Shown: positions 27,201-36,477 of the stretch, in pieces | Layout: each line of letters opens with the position of its first letter | How positions within the stretch are numbered: position 1 is the stretch's first letter | The notes under the pieces: model-generated | What the model saw: only the letters and a program-made list of their open reading frames with translations | What the model was told of the DNA's origin: nothing | Databases searched by the model: none | Program-made: the position numbers and the translations under genes | DNA from: Ciona savignyi | Lineage: Eukaryota > Chordata > Ascidiacea > Phlebobranchia > Cionidae | Assembly: GCA_000149265.1 (NCBI GenBank) | Contig: CH002016.1 | Coordinates: 195,308 to 259,307, forward strand | DNA: 64,000 nt | Reading direction: 5' to 3'

Positions 27201-27254
27201 GCGACTTGCCCCAATCCCGATTCCACCCATACTTCATCACTGCACGGCCGATGA
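193..27254 (+). CDS. ADAMTSL6-like: ADAMTS-like protein, ADAMTSL4/ADAMTSL6 (THSD4) type, 16 exons
   Basis: Coding exons: 193-279, 495-640, 1207-1270, 1326-1428, 1914-2092, 15595-15688, 15855-15965, 18145-18329, 21786-22272, 22388-22517, 22609-22816, 23703-23873, 24098-24265, 26116-26310, 26755-26899, 27112-27254. All junctions are GT-AG and keep one frame, giving 2616 nt and 871 residues. Order: signal peptide (about 1-20), TSR1 (about 45-97), cysteine-rich region (100-224), spacer (225-335), basic linker (340-469), six TSRs (470-824) and PLAC (825-871). There is no metalloprotease domain, so it is not a catalytic ADAMTS. Spacer end [13 protein letters not shown] and the WFAGKW before TSR6 resemble vertebrate ADAMTSL4/6, which bind fibrillin-1 microfibrils; the length fits that subfamily. 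Secretion is certain in kind. Microfibril binding here is inferred from the family. The start is the first ATG, followed by a hydrophobic leader. Confidence 0.92.
495..2092 (+). other. ADAMTSL6-like: TSR1 and cysteine-rich exons (4 exons) of ADAMTSL4/6-like
   Basis: Exons 495-640 and 1207-1270 encode TSR1, with the Trp ladder W45-W48-W51 (C-mannosylation type WxxW) and the O-fucosylation motif CSRTC. Exons 1326-1428 and 1914-2092 encode the cysteine-rich region, with VWEP and the [15 protein letters not shown] block that matches ADAMTS/ADAMTSL proteins. Between the DGTDC cysteine and MCVDGRC lies a stretch of about 24 residues, longer than I recall in vertebrate relatives, where these cysteines are close. 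The last exon ends in phase 0 before a 13.5 kb intron. Confidence 0.88.
3898..4356 (-). other. Unexplained 152-codon minus-strand ORF
   Basis: An open frame of 152 codons on the minus strand inside the long ADAMTSL intron, in locally less AT-rich DNA. The translation has scattered Cys, no signal peptide, no membrane span and no family I recognise. It lacks clear flanking splice sites. A chance ORF is possible, since one of this length is only mildly unexpected at this base composition. No function is proposed. Confidence 0.15.
5889..6056 (+). other. Candidate coding exon in long ADAMTSL intron
   Basis: Open stretch ending at a good donor (cct then gtaagt at 6057). A possible acceptor (aacactgag) lies just before 5889, and another (gggcag) near 5855 would give a longer exon. 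The 168 nt version starts and ends in phase 0. It encodes a cysteine-free charged segment including [17 protein letters not shown] and ending VERFIYQP. Both neighbouring ADAMTSL exons are phase 0, so a cassette insertion would keep the frame, but it would split the conserved junction between the cysteine-rich region and the CGVCGG block. It may instead belong to a nested gene. I do not recognise the family. Confidence 0.3.
6160..6250 (-). repeat. tRNA-derived SINE-like repeat, copy A
   Basis: Read on the minus strand it starts near tacggtcgtgtggccgaat, a class II tRNA-like A box, continues to a B-box-like gggtcgaacc, and ends in an A-rich run. Related copies lie at 6263-6380, 26338-26458 and 50825-50938. 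Confidence 0.6.
6263..6380 (-). repeat. tRNA-derived SINE-like repeat, copy B (tandem with A)
   Basis: Minus-strand copy with A box gtggccaaacggttaacgcg, internal ggtccgagtaacgagccc, B-box-like ggtttcgaaac and an A-rich end. It sits head-to-tail behind copy A. The spacer ctttatc-ttc/cgat motif recurs after each unit, suggesting that a larger unit was duplicated. Confidence 0.62.
9873..9959 (+). CDS. Alternative signal-peptide exon (short isoform or nested gene)
   Basis: The ATG at 9873 (context gtaaaaATGa) opens 29 codons: [20 protein letters not shown], then a short acidic segment ending EKVFS. This is a textbook signal peptide: Lys in the n-region, a core of about 14 hydrophobic residues, and Ala residues at the cleavage site. 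A consensus donor gtaagt follows directly at 9960. The exon ends in phase 0, the phase required by the next ADAMTSL exon at 15595. Splicing there would give a secreted form of about 707 residues lacking TSR1 and most of the cysteine-rich region. It could instead lead into the open stretch at 10858, also phase 0, as a small nested gene. Confidence 0.5.
10858..11241 (+). other. Candidate exon(s) with splice-site borders in ADAMTSL intron
   Basis: Open for 384 nt between an acceptor (cattgcag, ending 10857) and a donor (ggcaca then gtaagt at 11242). Codons start [16 protein letters not shown]. The middle is unusually hydrophobic and contains a second acceptor-like tatttgcag, so two short exons are possible. 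The first ends after WCC at a g|gttttt donor. The second encodes [10 protein letters not shown] and onward, in matching phase. The phase fits the leader exon at 9873-9959. I recognise no family. Chance openness is a real alternative. Confidence 0.22.
15595..18329 (+). other. ADAMTSL6-like: End of cysteine-rich region and spacer (3 exons)
   Basis: Exon 15595-15688 encodes [20 protein letters not shown], the hallmark block closing the ADAMTS cysteine-rich region. Exons 15855-15965 and 18145-18329 encode the cysteine-poor spacer. These carry an N-glycosylation site NITE and the strands [15 protein letters not shown] and [16 protein letters not shown], which match ADAMTSL4/6 spacers closely. In the family the spacer is a binding surface for matrix partners. 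Confidence 0.88.
15966..18144 (+). other. Intron of ADAMTSL4/6-like gene
   Basis: A 2.2 kb intron between the two spacer exons. I see no coding segment, RNA gene or clear repeat in it. Confidence 0.6.
18330..21785 (+). other. Intron of ADAMTSL4/6-like gene
   Basis: A 3.5 kb intron between the spacer and the linker exon, closing with the strong acceptor tttatttcag. The short ORFs in it on both strands look random. Nothing else is recognised. Confidence 0.6.
21786..22272 (+). other. ADAMTSL6-like: Spacer end, basic Ser/Arg/Asn-rich linker and start of TSR2
   Basis: This 487 nt exon, the largest of the gene, begins [19 protein letters not shown], the conserved spacer terminus. It then encodes about 130 low-complexity residues rich in Ser, Thr, Asn, Gly and Arg (for example [15 protein letters not shown]), and ends with [16 protein letters not shown], the first half of TSR2. 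Vertebrate ADAMTSL4/6 have a poorly conserved linker at the same place. It is probably disordered and may bind heparin-like chains, an inference from its charge only. Confidence 0.82.
24269..26115 (+). other. Intron of ADAMTSL4/6-like gene
   Basis: A 1.85 kb AT-rich intron between TSR5 and TSR6, with a short (TA)n run near 25370. No other structure is recognised. Confidence 0.55.
26338..26458 (+). repeat. tRNA-derived SINE-like repeat, copy C
   Basis: Plus-strand copy lying just after the donor of the TSR6 exon. It has the A box gtggccaaaatggttaacgc, a B-box-like gggttcggaac about 75 bp further on, and a clear A-rich tail (ataaaaaaaaatc). It is the only copy with an intact-looking tail on the plus strand. 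Confidence 0.65.
27112..27254 (+). other. ADAMTSL6-like: PLAC domain exon and stop
   Basis: The last coding exon encodes [20 protein letters not shown] and then a CCATC cysteine cluster. This is a complete six-cysteine PLAC (protease and lacunin) domain, as found at the C-terminus of ADAMTSL1-6, papilin and lacunin. About 13 further residues precede the TGA at 27252-27254. Confidence 0.9.
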
Positions 27255-27590
27255 AACGTTCCAGGCTCAAATAAACTGTCTAATGCAGATGGCTAGTGCT
27301 GGTCACTAGATGCAGCTCGGGAGGTGCAAGTGTCGGCGCTGTCATGCTGCGATAACTCCTCTGCGGAGCTGTATAGTAACAGCGTGCTCAAATATATTGT
27401 GGCACATTTAAACTCAAGTTATACACAAAATATAGTATACCTTTTTGTTTTAAAAACATAACATACAGTATAAAAGATATAAGGCAGTTACAACAAATGT
27501 GATAGTTCGTGTAATGCGTTTAAAGTTTAAACTTTAAAAACAAAGATCAGCATATATCAAGTACATTTTTAAGGTGTGACAGAAGTAACC

Positions 27591-27698
27591 TCTCTCCTTC
27601 TTTTTTCTCCCCTCTCTCTTATACTCTTGTACTCTCTCGTTCTCTTCCGTTTTTTTCTTATCCTCCCTTCTCTCTCTCTCTCTCTCTCCTCTTCTCTA
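27591..27698 (+). repeat. CT-rich tract with (TC)n microsatellite
   Basis: About 108 nt of almost pure pyrimidine on the plus strand, with a perfect TC run near 27670-27688. If the 3' UTR runs to 28080, it would be transcribed as a polypyrimidine element, a potential PTB site. Confidence 0.75.
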
Positions 27699-28053
27699 TG
27701 TGGTCAAACGCTTGTTTACTTAACTGATGTTTTTGTTGAAATATTTTCACCGAATTTTTTTTTAGTATTATGTCGTTGTGTGTTTTTTAATCCCACGTAT
27801 TTGACTAATCATGCACAGCTCCAAAGTGTAAATATATTTCTATGTCTGTTAATTGTAATCCACAAATTTTCCCGTATAGGTAGCTCAGCTGGCCATGCTT
27901 TATATACACAGCAATACATGCTCAGTGTAATATAGCTAAATGGAGATTTGTGCACGATACGTCTATCGCATTTTTAAGCTGTTATCAAGCTTATTCTTAA
28001 ATTTGATTATTTATTACCCCATGATTTGCTGACCCAAGAATTACATGCTTTAT

Positions 28054-28065
28054 AATAAAAATAAA
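28054..28065 (+). terminator. Overlapping polyadenylation signals
   Basis: Two overlapping AATAAA hexamers, followed within 30 nt by GT-rich DNA (attgtgtacttatacattgt). They mark the probable 3' end of the ADAMTSL4/6-like transcript. Confidence 0.5.
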
Positions 28066-28085
28066 ACGACATATTGTGTACTTAT

Positions 28086-29408
28086 ACATTGTACGATTTC
28101 CGTTATTCGTTTCTTTTTTTAAATAGAAATAACCACGAGTATAGCAAAACGCGATAAATAACACGTCAATAAAAACAAATTATGTTTGTGCACAACCTCA
28201 ATATAAACATTATAGGCCCTTTTTCCCATTACCTGACATGACTTGCCTATGTATGTGCTGTATGTGCAACGATTTCCTGCCAACCGGCACTCGATTTTAG
28301 CTCCGAAAATCCAATGAATAATTGATTTTCCATTGCAAAGTAACAGCTGCCGTCTTATCGACCATGCATTCTACCTGTTTTTCTATACTTATTTGGGCTC
28401 CTTTGCGATTTGCTTGATATATTTGGTTTAACTGTTATTTGAAAAGTTTTTGTTTAGGATCACGGAAGTTTTTAATATAGTTTAAATAAGGCAGTAATGA
28501 AGGCTATGTATACATAGTTATATTCAACCTTAATCATTCGTCGCCTATATTTTCCTTAAATTAAAGCCAAAAAATAATTTCGGATAAGCTCAGGGACAAT
28601 ACGCCGGATTTAGTAGCGCAAACGCGGTGTTTGTTGCAACAAACCCTAACTTATATTTATCAGCATTAATAATAGTCGTGCAGGAAGTTAAAGCAGGGTT
28701 TAACCAGTGTATGTTTGGAACCGACAATTGAATGACTTACGTCACTTGGCTTCCTGTAGTGCAATCGAGAAAGCTACTGTCTCTTTGTGTTTGTTAAACC
28801 ACTTAGGAAACAATGATATGCGCGCTTAGTGAAGGATGTATATTATATCGCGTTGTAATTTGTAAAAGTGTGGTAGGGTTGTTCATGAGAAATCGGAACG
28901 CACTCGCTTGTTTCATTTTGTCAGCAGTAGGTAATTAAAATTACTAGTAGCAAGCAATGTAGGTAATTACAATTACCAAGGCTGCACGAGTACCCGACTA
29001 TTATGCCGAAAACGCTTGATTACTCTGCCTGATCATCAGTACAGTGTTCAGAGGTAAACGGTCAAAACGAGTCCGTTGATTCAACTCACCGAGGGATTTC
29101 CACAGGCTTCGCAGGAGAAGCATAGTGGTATCTGGGGCAGTCGATATTATCGTGGTGTAGTAGACACACGTTAGGGACGATCTACGGTTACAAAAACGAA
29201 AAACAAAAACAGTAGGTTGTGATTTTGCTTGGTTATCCTTTATCCAAACAAGTACATGATAAAGCAATAATTTTATTTAAAACAAGTAAAGTTCCACAGA
29301 AACTATCCAGAATCAGAATTAATTTGTTAGGAGTATGTTACTTGAAGATAAGACATGTTAGCGTAAGCAGATATCCATCTGTATCTGCATAGCAAACACT
29401 GTGAGGAC
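28086..29408. other. Intergenic region, semaphorin promoter side
   Basis: About 1.3 kb between the inferred end of the ADAMTSL gene and the semaphorin start codon. It should contain the promoter and 5' UTR of the semaphorin. The only clear structure is a pair of near-identical palindromic elements at 28927-28976. The short ORFs in it look random. Confidence 0.5.
28927..28976. promoter_or_regulatory. Duplicated palindromic TAATTA element
   Basis: Two 18 bp copies at 28927-28944 and 28959-28976 differ at one base. Each contains the perfect palindrome GTAATT-NN-AATTAC. The start-to-start distance is 32 bp, about three helical turns. TAATTA is the core of homeodomain sites. The position about 440 bp before the semaphorin ATG suggests a cis-regulatory element; function is inferred. 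Confidence 0.45.
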
Positions 29409-29523
29409 ATGGACATATTGCTGAACAAAGTGGTCCTTTCATTATTACTGGTTTATGCTGTAATAGCCGCTTCAGTTGCTTTTCCACAAGACATCGAACC
29501 TAAACGACAGTTTGATGTGAAAG
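29409..29523 (+). CDS. SEMA6-like: Exon 1: semaphorin signal peptide
   Basis: [20 protein letters not shown] opens the protein, with cleavage likely after the following Ala/Ser residues and before FPQDIEP. The exon ends in phase 1 at the donor gtttgt (29524), a weaker donor than most in this gene. Confidence 0.85.
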
Positions 29524-32500
29524 GTTTGTTGTTGTAACTTATGTGGTATAGTATGTTAAAACAGTGTCGTTTTGTTTATGTGCAGCAACGTCGCAATTTC
29601 CGGTGTTCGTTGGAAAAGGTCCAGGTGGCAATGCAGGCGATTTAAGCGATGTTCAGCAAGTCACTGTAATTGAGGATAAGGTTATCATATCAGCCAGGTA
29701 CGAGTACATTTTGTATCTGAATCTACGAATGCATACAATTTGTAACAGTTAAGTGTTATCATTGGCCATGCTTAGAGCGGAAACGGTAAACAGGCGGAAG
29801 TAATACATTGCATCATAACACGCGTAGCATAATTCCAACTCCCATACAGCCGTGTTTTGTGTCATGCAAGTTTTTTTGTCTTCAACAAGAGTTTATGGTA
29901 AAATAAGTTGATCTGGAATATATATATATCCAGTAACAATCCATGGTTATATATATCCAGTAACAACCCATGTATATATATATATCTGTTATAAATTATC
30001 TTTGCGCATATACATTATGTGATGTCCCGATTTAGTTCTCTGATCGATAAACATTTTCTTTCAATCACTTTTGGTATTGTAATGCCCCCAAGAGACTCGA
30101 TCGATTTAAGTTACAAAACCTTTAATTAACTATCGCAGTCAACATATGGTCGGTGGTGCATTCGAATTATACACGCACGAAAACGCATTTCCCTATATTA
30201 GATTATATTGTTCTTCTTATAATAGCGTTTCAAATTTTAAATCATATAGTTCCGCTGCCTACCTTACACATTTAACACATACACGCAGCATATTGTACCT
30301 ACAAACAAACACCCTCGTCTTAAACATATTTATTTTTATTTTTACAGAAATTCGATATACCTTTTTGAACCTCAATCTTTTAATCACACTGGAAGTCAGA
30401 TATCATTTAAACAGGTCAGTGCCAATTCCTAATACGTTATCACAAGTCTAATACAGCCAAACTTTTAATTTAATTTATCATCTGGCTATATCTTATACAT
30501 AGTAAAATCAATATATTACTCTGTTTTTTTATTTATATTTGTGCACTGATTTAAACGATTGGCTTGTATATATATCAGGGTTAAAATATTGTAAAAGTAA
30601 TATTTAAACAAAATTAATAATGGTAAAATATGTTTTATTCGTTGGTTATATTTGGATGGAAAGACGATGACCTAACACGAAAGGTTATCATTTACCGGGC
30701 TTTTAACCGGTTTGAAGTCTATACTAAATCCAATAGACCCAACTGGGCAGTTTATTAGAGCTATAGGAAGGTAATCAAACTTCTACTACTGTTTTAGGTT
30801 GTAAGGTGGTATCCCCAAAACGATACCAGGTGCCACCAGAAAACGGAAGATATTCGAAACTGTCAAAATTATATAAGGGTGGTGACGCCAATCTCAGCCA
30901 ACTCTGTCCTTGTGTGCGGTACAAATTCTGCTAAGCCAACCTGCCGGGAATACCGGGTAATTTCATTTTAAAGTTGCTCTTTAGCCTGGTGCTCGGATTA
31001 ATCATAATTTTTTAGCTCTATCATACCTTTAATTAAGGAGTAGTGCTTTTTAAATACGGCCGCAAATAATGGCACATAATTTTATTGACTAAATTGATAA
31101 GAATAGTTCATTTTCAGTGGTACGACGGTACATTTAATCAAAGGTATGACGAAATACCTGGGATTGAAAGATTTAAGGTCCCCTACGATGATTCAACACA
31201 ATTCTCTTACTTATACTCGGGTAAGCATTTTTTGGTAATATGTGACGTTTTTGGTAGGTTTTATCATACGATACGTTAATTTTGTGCCATGCCAGCAAGT
31301 TTGCCTCGTAACATCTGCTAATCATATTGCGATGCTATTCTTGCAAACATCTATTTTCCAGGAGGCTATATCTTCTCTGCTCTTCGGATTGATCTTCTTC
31401 GATCCAACCCGTCCGTCGCTCGGAGTCCAGTGACTGATTCAAATAACCCGTTCACCGGATCTTCATCACTTGTTGGGAGCAACACCCCCCTGCCGAGGCT
31501 TACGACTGATGAGTCGATTAGGTCTTTGAGAGATCCTCAATTCGTCGGGATGGTGGATACGATGGAGAAGATATTTCTATTTTTCCGCGAAGAAGCGATT
31601 GAGGCATCGGATGACACGGATAAAGTAAGACTTTACTGCATTAAATATAACAATTATTCTCTTGTCATAATGGAATATATAAATGTAATTGACAATATGG
31701 TCTCATTTTTAAATTAAGTTTTTTTGGTTTATAATGTATTTTTACGCAGTGTATAATGTCATTAGCTTGTACGCGTAATTTTATATTGTAGTATTTTACT
31801 TGTACCCATCTACATTTGACTTTCATAGACAATATACACCATCACAGGTTGTTTATTCAAGAGTAGCTCAAGTCTGTAAAAACGACGAAGGCGGAACGTC
31901 TAGTTTATTGCGCAACAAATGGACTTCCTTTTTCAAAGCCAGGTATGAAATATTTAGTAGCTGGCATACTGCGCTTGCATTATTCATTCATGACTGCTGC
32001 TGTTGTGCGCTGTAATTAAGTTGCACATGGGAGTATATAGTCCTCAAGCTGTGCCTCGTTCCCCTTGCGACTGTTCTTTGAATTATAGATTGATGGATTT
32101 TCCAGCCGAAAGTCGATTTGAATTCTAGGGATTTCCTCATTGAAACGTGTTCTTAGGTTGAATTGCTCCATACCAGGAGATCGACCTTTTTACTTCAATG
32201 AAATACAACACGTCACTCAACCGATCGATTTAAACGGAAAGATGACGATCTTTGCAACCATGACAACACCAGAGTAAGCACTATAAACCACGATCTGCTG
32301 TAATTTATAACTAATTTTAACATTGAATGTCTAGTATAAGAGCAAAAACCACAAATTACGTTCTTCGGGCGAATCCCTTAGTTTGTATTATCTTGAACCC
32401 GGGGTATTAGTAGGTTATACTAAAACTATAGCAATAAACATAGTGTAAAAAATAATTACATTACCTTGGTATCCTAGTATGGATACAACAGTGTTCGGAA

Positions 32501-35500
32501 TTATTGTTTTTATAACCCCCCTTTGCACTTTCCGAGGTAAATATAAGTATATTTTCATATTTTACGTATATACTTCTATAATATCTATATGGTTGGTAAT
32601 TACAAATACCATATTGGATTTACAGCAAGCCAAACGGTGGATTTGATTGATTTTAATTATCCATAACAACACAGCCAACTAGTTTTTATGCGAAACTGTA
32701 AATACAGAAACAGCATTCCTGGTTCGGCAGTCTGTGCTTACACAATGTACAGCATAGCGACAGCAATGGCTGGGAATTTTAAGGAGCACAGCAGGACGTC
32801 CGGCTGCTGGAACAAAAACTCACCTAACACTCCTAGACCTCATCCTGCTCTGTGCAAGTCGCAACGTTAGTAGTTTCGTCAACTAAAACTGTTTGCTTTA
32901 CAACTGAAAACGATCTTTATTTCAGCTGTTCGTGTCCCGGTGGAACTGAAGTTTATAAAAGAACACACAATTATGTCTGAATCAGTTCAACCGCTGGGTG
33001 GCGGTGCGTTCTTTACTCGGACCCAATCCCAAGCGCGTTTCACCGTAGTAGCTGCAGACACCAAGCTAGATCTTCCCAATATAAGTAATGCCAGCATGAT
33101 TTATATCGGTGAGTAGATACTTTTGTGCTGGTTTTCGAGATTTTATTTATAAAGATGGTTATGTCTTGAAACCTTGTCACTTTAAGTAATCTAAACAAGG
33201 GTTTTCCCCAATTTAGGTACCGACCAAGGAACTGTATTAAAGGTGGTAACATTTGGCTTGGAATCTTCTCGCTTGCGGAAAACCCATTTTTTGGAGGAAT
33301 TGTTTGTATATAGAGCTAGCGTTTGTCAAAAGGAAGGAACTCAAGCTAAGGATTCGACTAACAACGGAATGAACAACAACGCAAGAAACCCAAAACAAGT
33401 TCTCAGCATAACAATGATTCCAGGAAATGACGTTATTCTAGTTGCATTCCAACATTGCGTAATATCAGTTCCAAAACAACTCTGCAAATCATACACTTGC
33501 AAAGGGTAAGATGTTTAAAATGGTAATAGGATTAAAAAACATATGACCGGAATTCACATCAGACAATAAATTTCCCTCTCAAATAACTCTAGATACTAAA
33601 CAAATGACCAACTGTTTTGTAGGACCTGTATTTTGTCTTTGAATGATGTTGCCACCTTAGTCAGTTTCAGTCGTAAAACGGTTAACACACGTCGTAAAAG
33701 ACTAACGAATAAAACCTATTAAAATTTATTCATCTTACCCAACAGCTTGTCATAACTTAAAGCTAACTTGGCGGCGTAGGCACGAGGTAGTTTGAAACGC
33801 CATTATATGTGTCCCACCCACGCGGATAAACAGACGTATTACGTATATTCCCTCTTATTCCATTCCAAATTTTCAGCTCGTGCATTCAGTCCGGCAATCC
33901 TTACTGTGGTTGGAGAAATGGCGAATGTATAGCTCTTACAGCTGACTCATTGAACGACTTTGAACAGGATTTGTTTTCGACCAGGACCGATCTATCGGAT
34001 TGTGATCAAGGTGACCATACAAAATTATGTTCCAAGTTTATACTTGCCAGGAAAATGCTATTCTATTAGGAGTTTGGTTTAGTTATGTTAATTACCGTTG
34101 CTAAATGTCTGTTGGCTGACTGCTACCGAACGTAATCTGATAATTACACAACATAAAAATGTTGAAAATGTTGTTACAAAATGTACGTGCTTAGATCTCG
34201 TTCAATGAAAGCAGACCTTAGTGGATTAAACCCTTGTGGCCTGTCACAACATAAAGTACAATATTTATTATAATGTGTCACGGTATAGTTCAAAAGGTTT
34301 CCGGCAACATATTTATATATTGTTTTTATATTTCCAGACCTTAATGCAAGCCTTAACATCGGAGATTGCTGTGTGGGTACTGCTGGCGCTGTGCTGCCTC
34401 TGGTGGTTGGTTTAGTGAGCGTGTTCACCTTCGTCCTTCTCATCTATTTAATCTTTGCGAAATGCAAAGGAAACCGACGCCTGTAAGTTTCAATATGCAT
34501 GCTCCTGAATCCTTTGAACAGCGAGTAGTCATTGCGGTTTTATTTTGTCAGTAATTATATCTTAGTAAACCTATTTTGATAACAATATTAAGTGTCATTC
34601 AAAATTCTTAATTGCAGACGTCGAACACGAAGGAATTGTACTACTTCACTATGTCAAACAAGAAACGGGGAGTCATCCAAGGTAATAATTGATTTAAATA
34701 TTTTAATCCGATTTTCCCCTAAAACATGATATTTGTGTTAAAGGACCATGCGGGACAAGAAACACGAAGTCGACGATTTTTCCAGAGGAAATCGAAGAAG
34801 GACTATCCACCTCGCGTCTCCATTGAACCATCTTCCGCTGGCACTCGTCCTTCACTGCGTAGCAACGATTCTGTCTTTGAAGGAACCCATGAACCCTTGA
34901 ACAACGCAGCTAATGCTTACCCAAACCCTGAATATAGTAATCTTCATATAGTAGAGAACTTAACCCGCACCGGGCAAGACAGCGAAGGGGAGAGCGCGTG
35001 GAGCGAGGATCATTTTGAAAGTGACAACCCTACTTCAAGTCAATTAGCTTCGCCGACAACGAACCAAGTAACTTCAAACTCGCAGTATAACATGAACAAC
35101 AACCGGGCGATCGGCGTAGCACATATGATGAATCGAAAATCAAGCGGACGAATATCACAAGTTGTCCGCCCTACTTTTATATCAAAACCAAGGGTTAAAA
35201 TGGGCTCCCATCACCATGGAACTGAAGGTTATGGTTCAACCAACGAGCAGCAACATCCCCGACGATCATCCACTCCACCACGGATTGTCACCAACCCAAA
35301 TTACTTGCCAATCTCTCCATTTGTAAAGCGCACAACCGTCCCGGACCTGTATGACAACCACAACTTCCTTCCTCCAGATGAACATGATTATGAGAATATA
35401 GAAGGTTCGACGATTCAAAGAGATGACTTCCCGCCACCACCCCCGTGCGCTCGCTCCCCAACAACTGCTGAAGTGACCTCCCCCTCAGCGATGAAAACGT

Positions 35501-36477
35501 TCAACACTTTGCCTATTTCCAGTTCATGGTTTCCATCGCCTCCGGAAGTGAATGAAACTTCGATGGCGAAGCGTCGACCATCTGAACTGAGAGAAACTAC
35601 TCCATTGACGCAGACGCATAAATTACCTGCTTCGGAACGAGCGCATGTAATCTCTTCCTCTACTTCCGGAGATTCTACCAGCAGTGGATTTGTGAGTTCT
35701 TCCTTTAGTTCCCCACCGTCGAGTTTAAAAGAGAAACCAGGATCATCAAGGAAAGCTTTTATCGTAGCTAAAGGAATTCTTACAGCACAGAGCTTTGTTT
35801 CCAGCAAAGGTTCAAAAAAGTCACGAAAAGATAGTGTATTTGCGCTAGAGGAAACCGAAGCAGAAAACGCTGACGCATCGTCTCAAAGTTTGGAACACGA
35901 TGAGGATAATTACATCAACAACTTCCGAAGCCCGGAGTTTAACGATGGGAGTTCGGAAGAAGGATTCAGTGAGAATTCTCCCACTACACCAAGCGATAGG
36001 TTGACACCTTCCCCAGCTAAAAGTAAACCCAAAAAGTGTAACCGACTTTTTAAACTGAAAAAGAACAAGAGAAACAAAAAAGATAAGAATCAAGGAATGC
36101 TTATGCCGGATGTTGAAACGTTTATCAGTCCTGCCTATGATGAAGATCCGGTTATTCCTACTGTCGTGGGCTGGAAGGAAATCGAGTACTCGTCACCAGC
36201 TGCAAATTATGAACACGACAACCGAGACGCCACCAACTCGTCGTTCCAATCACCTGAAGAAAATGACAGATCAAAATTCAATGCTCGGTCCTTTGATGAC
36301 TCGTACCTGCCCAGAGATTCGAACTTGCCACCCTCCCAACCGTACGCATTCTATACGATGCGTCCAAAACACCGAATGCGACAAAGCATGCCGAAAATGC
36401 GTAACACTGACAAATCATGGGCAAGAACCAATAATCCATTACCAGTTCCAACGCCGGCAGTTCCAGATGTTATTTAA
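29409..36477 (+). CDS. SEMA6-like: Transmembrane semaphorin, class 6-like, 15 exons
   Basis: Coding exons: 29409-29523, 29586-29697, 30348-30414, 30798-30956, 31118-31220, 31362-31624, 31848-31942, 32157-32273, 32708-32865, 32926-33108, 33217-33505, 33877-34010, 34338-34482, 34618-34681, 34744-36477. All junctions are GT-AG and in frame, giving 3738 nt and 1245 residues. Order: signal peptide (1-23), sema domain (about 40-548), PSI (about 549-597), short stalk, membrane helix (about 616-638), cytoplasmic tail (640-1245). No Ig, TSR or other module follows the PSI domain, which fits class 6 or invertebrate class 1a. Diagnostic blocks include [32 protein letters not shown] and [15 protein letters not shown]. 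Family role: plexin-A ligand, and reverse-signalling receptor, in axon and cell guidance. The ATG is chosen because it opens the leader. Confidence 0.95.
29586..33505 (+). other. SEMA6-like: Sema domain exons (10 exons)
   Basis: Seven-bladed propeller of about 510 residues. Conserved features in order: [19 protein letters not shown] with the paired cysteines, [16 protein letters not shown], the blade with [49 protein letters not shown] and the GSAVCAY strand, then [13 protein letters not shown]. The conserved W of the WTPVP-type strand is recognisable only as [14 protein letters not shown]. An Asn-rich insertion ([12 protein letters not shown]) sits in the last blade. Confidence 0.92.
29919..29986. 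repeat. Minisatellite in semaphorin intron 2
   Basis: Two 26 bp copies of an atatatatatccagtaacaa-type unit (29919-29944 and 29947-29972), followed by a TA run. A small tandem repeat, probably length-variable. Confidence 0.7.
33877..34010 (+). other. SEMA6-like: PSI domain exon
   Basis: Together with the end of the previous exon (LCKSYTCKG) this encodes the plexin-semaphorin-integrin cystine knot: [17 protein letters not shown], then [16 protein letters not shown]. The sequence fits the class 6 consensus, in which the CGW motif and FEQD follow in this order. Confidence 0.9.
34338..34482 (+). other. SEMA6-like: Stalk and transmembrane helix exon
   Basis: After a short stalk with NAS (an N-glycosylation sequon), the exon encodes a span of about 23 hydrophobic residues, including [20 protein letters not shown]. 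The stop-transfer sequence [15 protein letters not shown] follows. This fixes type I topology: sema domain outside, tail inside. Confidence 0.9.
34744..36477 (+). other. SEMA6-like: Single large exon for the cytoplasmic tail
   Basis: 578 codons (including the stop) encode almost the whole intracellular region, rich in Ser, Pro, Thr and Asn with no folded domain visible. Landmarks: FPPPPP at 35428-35445, a Ser-rich stretch [20 protein letters not shown], and a Lys/Arg-rich block around residues 1094-1120 ([13 protein letters not shown]). The end is VPDVI, which could act as an acidic-type PDZ ligand. Long, disordered, proline-rich tails typify class 6 semaphorins, where they connect to actin regulators. 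The acceptor (tgtgttaaag) is pyrimidine-poor, but frame and continuity support it. Confidence 0.9.
35428..35445 (+). other. SEMA6-like: FPPPPP EVH1-binding motif in semaphorin tail
   Basis: Encodes D-FPPPPP-C at about residues 897-902, preceded by acidic residues. F-P-P-P-P is the core ligand of Ena/VASP EVH1 domains. Vertebrate SEMA6A binds the Ena/VASP protein Evl through its tail. Motif presence is seen; binding is inferred. Confidence 0.6.

Larger units (their letters stand above)
27255..28085 (+). other. 3' UTR of ADAMTSL4/6-like gene
   Basis: An AATAAA at 27270-27275 lies only 16 nt after the stop. Overlapping AATAAA signals at 28054-28065, followed by a GT-rich stretch, are the more likely end, giving a 3' UTR of about 830 nt. 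It contains a long pyrimidine tract (27591-27698). The exact cleavage point is inferred. Confidence 0.5.

Noticed and set aside
193-27254. Catalytic ADAMTS protease
   Set aside because: No reprolysin domain or HExxH zinc site precedes TSR1. The leader exon joins directly to TSR1 in frame, so the gene is ADAMTS-like.
35415-35807. 130-codon minus-strand ORF
   Set aside because: It is the antisense of the semaphorin tail exon. Openness follows from the codon bias of the real gene.
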